A DNA stretch of 42,505 nt from Nitrospirota bacterium (GTDB lineage: Bacteria > Nitrospirota > Thermodesulfovibrionia > Thermodesulfovibrionales > SM23-35). The translations under genes and the position numbers were made by a program. The stretch lies in NCBI GenBank assembly GCA_014859105.1, contig JACUUX010000021.1:1-42505 (forward strand), read 5' to 3'. Within the stretch, counting starts at the first letter, position 1. Every line of letters begins with the position of its first letter. The notes beneath the pieces are model-generated. The model saw only the letters and a program-made list of their open reading frames with translations. It did not search any database and was not told where the DNA came from. Positions 41,086 to 42,505 of this stretch are shown here, piece after piece.

Positions 41086-42505
41086 TCGCTCTCTATCTTC
41101 CTCATGTTTTTTTTCATATCTATCCACTCTTTCATCTCTTTGAGGTTTCCTGTAAGATACCACCAGCCATTCTTAAATGTTGCGTAATCCGGGGCGCCTG
41201 ACATCGCAGAGGCATACCTGATGGAATTAGTATAAAAGAGCCACTGTTTTATCCACTTCTGTTCTATAGACTCATCGAAGGGGTTAGTTTTGTCTTCTAT
41301 CCCTTGCTCCCATGCATATAATAATAATTTTGTTGCTGAAAGGGTCATCTCATCGGTCTCTTTCAGCGTATTATCGAGTTTTTCAAAATGCCCATAAATC
41401 AAGGTTTTGCTATGACAGCTATTACATATGTTTTTCATTTTGCCGAATCTGTTCTCCTGCTCTCTTTTATCTATGAGATAATCCTGAGCTAACTCACCGG
41501 TAAAAGAAGTCGGCAGTGGTAACCCGTCTTTATTTTTTATTATGGTTGTATCACCGGATTCAGGCTGTGGATGACTGTATATAAGCCCGAAGACCCTGAC
41601 CCATAATCTTGAACCAAAATCATGTGTTCTCTCGGCAATCACGTTGCCTGCCGGAGAAACGAGAAGGCTATTATGACACGTTGCACAGGTGGGTGTATTA
41701 AAGTCCTTTCCAACAGTCCAGGGTACTGAAGTAAAATTCCATTCATGATATCTGGAGAAAAAGATATTTCCGTGTTTGCTTTCATGATAGACATTCCAGG
41801 CCGGAACGTCAGGCTCCAGATGGCATTGGGAACAGGTGTATGGTTTTCTTGCCATCTCTATAGAGAAGCTGTGTCTTGTGTGACATGCTGAACAGGCTCC
41901 ACGACTTCCGTCAGGGTTTATTCTCCCGACTCCCTGGCTCGGCCAATTTGTGAGATGCGGGACATTAATATTGCCCATTTTTGTAGCAACATCCTTCATG
42001 CCTCTGGATTCTACCTTTGTGCCGTGACATCCGAGGCATGTTTCGTGAAGAGTGGCATATGAAGGTTTTTCAGACACCGGCTTGCCATCCTCAATTTTCT
42101 TCATTCCTGTTATTGTCTCGACAAGTGTAAGGTAAACAGGATTTTCCATAAGGTTCTTATAAGCATATCCCTTTTTACTCTCTGAAAATTGTTCAGCCTC
42201 TACAGGATGGCAGGTCTTACAATCATGAGGAGTGACAATAACATTTATTTTATGTCCCATATGTTCAAAATTATCCATGTCACTTGCCGGATTCAGACTG
42301 TGGCATTCATAACAGCCGACAGCATAACCTGCAAGTTGCTCCGGCAGGCTTTCGGCAGAAATCCTTTTCTCAAGGGTGGATTTTCCCATAGCTTCTGACG
42401 GAGTAATCATTGAATGCCTGCTCGTGAGCCAGTCTTGAACGATTCCAGGTGTGTACATAGTGTGACAACCAATACAGCTTCTGGTTTCCTGGCTTAAAGA
42501 AATAT
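41082..42505 (-). CDS. Octaheme c-type cytochrome, hydroxylamine oxidoreductase-like (5' end beyond window)
   Basis: At least 474 codons; the frame is open through the right edge, so the signal peptide is not visible. Eight CxxCH sites are seen: CIGCH (beyond the internal ATG at 42458), CYECH, CKTCH, CLGCH, CSACH, CSQCH, CATCH and CNSCH. Spacing, LTNWPSQGVGRINPDGSRGA and the C-terminal helical part (LKETDEMTLSATKLLLYAWE, APDYATFKNGWWYL) match the HAO-like octaheme family of periplasmic enzymes acting on hydroxylamine, nitrite or hydrazine. Whether the cross-linking tyrosine of the oxidative enzymes is present cannot be settled by eye. Start lies outside the window. Confidence 0.88.
   Translation of the reverse strand, partial: ISLSQETRSCIGCHTMYTPGIVQDWLTSRHSMITPSEAMGKSTLEKRISAESLPEQLAGYAVGCYECHSLNPASDMDNFEHMGHKINVIVTPHDCKTCHPVEAEQFSESKKGYAYKNLMENPVYLTLVETITGMKKIEDGKPVSEKPSYATLHETCLGCHGTKVESRGMKDVATKMGNINVPHLTNWPSQGVGRINPDGSRGACSACHTRHSFSIEMARKPYTCSQCHLEPDVPAWNVYHESKHGNIFFSRYHEWNFTSVPWTVGKDFNTPTCATCHNSLLVSPAGNVIAERTHDFGSRLWVRVFGLIYSHPQPESGDTTIIKNKDGLPLPTSFTGELAQDYLIDKREQENRFGKMKNICNSCHSKTLIYGHFEKLDNTLKETDEMTLSATKLLLYAWEQGIEDKTNPFDESIEQKWIKQWLFYTNSIRYASAMSGAPDYATFKNGWWYLTGNLKEMKEWIDMKKNMRKIESE

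Noticed and set aside
41086-41163. 26-codon N-terminal extension of the flavoprotein
   Set aside because: It would overlap the cytochrome gene extensively; the ATG at 41085 gives the usual start and a 4-base overlap.

Overview
The window looks like a chromosomal contig from a Gram-negative anaerobe or microaerophile of the Nitrospirota/Thermodesulfovibrio type or a similar deep-branching lineage. This is inference. It rests on an LPS-export operon, sigma-54, split ATP synthase genes with paired b and b' subunits, multiheme c-type cytochromes, moderate-to-low GC, and a high load of small palindromic repeats. No rRNA is present, so the assignment is not firm.

Layout. 1-4642 (minus): lptC-lptA-lptB-rpoN-hpf-rapZ, an LPS transport and sigma-54/stress cluster, with rapZ running off the left edge. 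4755-7694: a MITE-like element, a small tRNA-binding (MetRS C-terminal-like) protein, a secreted multiheme cytochrome and an ADP-ribosylglycohydrolase. 7852-10608 (minus): aspS and an RsuA/RluB-type pseudouridine synthase. 10939-13003 (plus): an RNA-handling set made of an RRM protein, an unusually short ribosomal protein S21 (missed by length-filtered gene calling) and a DEAD-box helicase, behind a leader terminator. 13007-15244 (minus): nucleotide-sugar epimerase, dCMP deaminase, SlyD-like FKBP. 15609-16570: integrase remnant, macrodomain protein, tRNA-Lys and tRNA-Glu. 16960-24245: aconitase, the lysA-dapF-dapA lysine/peptidoglycan operon and bioF-bioD. 24399-30288: atpF'-atpF-atpH-atpA-atpG-atpD-atpC, ending at a strong terminator. 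30365-32106: a tRNA methyltransferase and a XerC/D recombinase separated by a second MITE-like copy. 32107-37130: an accessory, partly decayed island (a candidate structured RNA, DUF3800 protein, broken genes, an HNH nuclease, a MIG-like mismatch glycosylase with an in-frame stop, a nucleotidyltransferase cassette, and a radC/hicA-like scar). 37165-40514: Lon-family protease and lipid A-type acyltransferase. 40504-42505 (minus): iron-sulfur flavoprotein and an octaheme HAO-like cytochrome cut by the right edge.

How it fits together. Most of the window is housekeeping: envelope lipid transport, lysine/DAP and biotin synthesis, energy conversion and RNA maintenance. The unusual content is of two kinds. 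First, small repeats have invaded genes or gene edges: the rapZ start, the trmN6-like stop codon, two in-frame insertions in dapF and one in the epimerase. Second, the 32.1-37.1 kb island looks like the wreck of defence/restriction cassettes: HNH nuclease and T:G-type glycosylase without a methyltransferase, DUF3800, and a toxin-like nucleotidyltransferase. The best candidate for something undescribed is the free-standing hairpin-rich RNA locus at about 32602-32698, convergent with the DUF3800 gene, both lying between short direct repeats. This is a hypothesis, not a demonstrated system.
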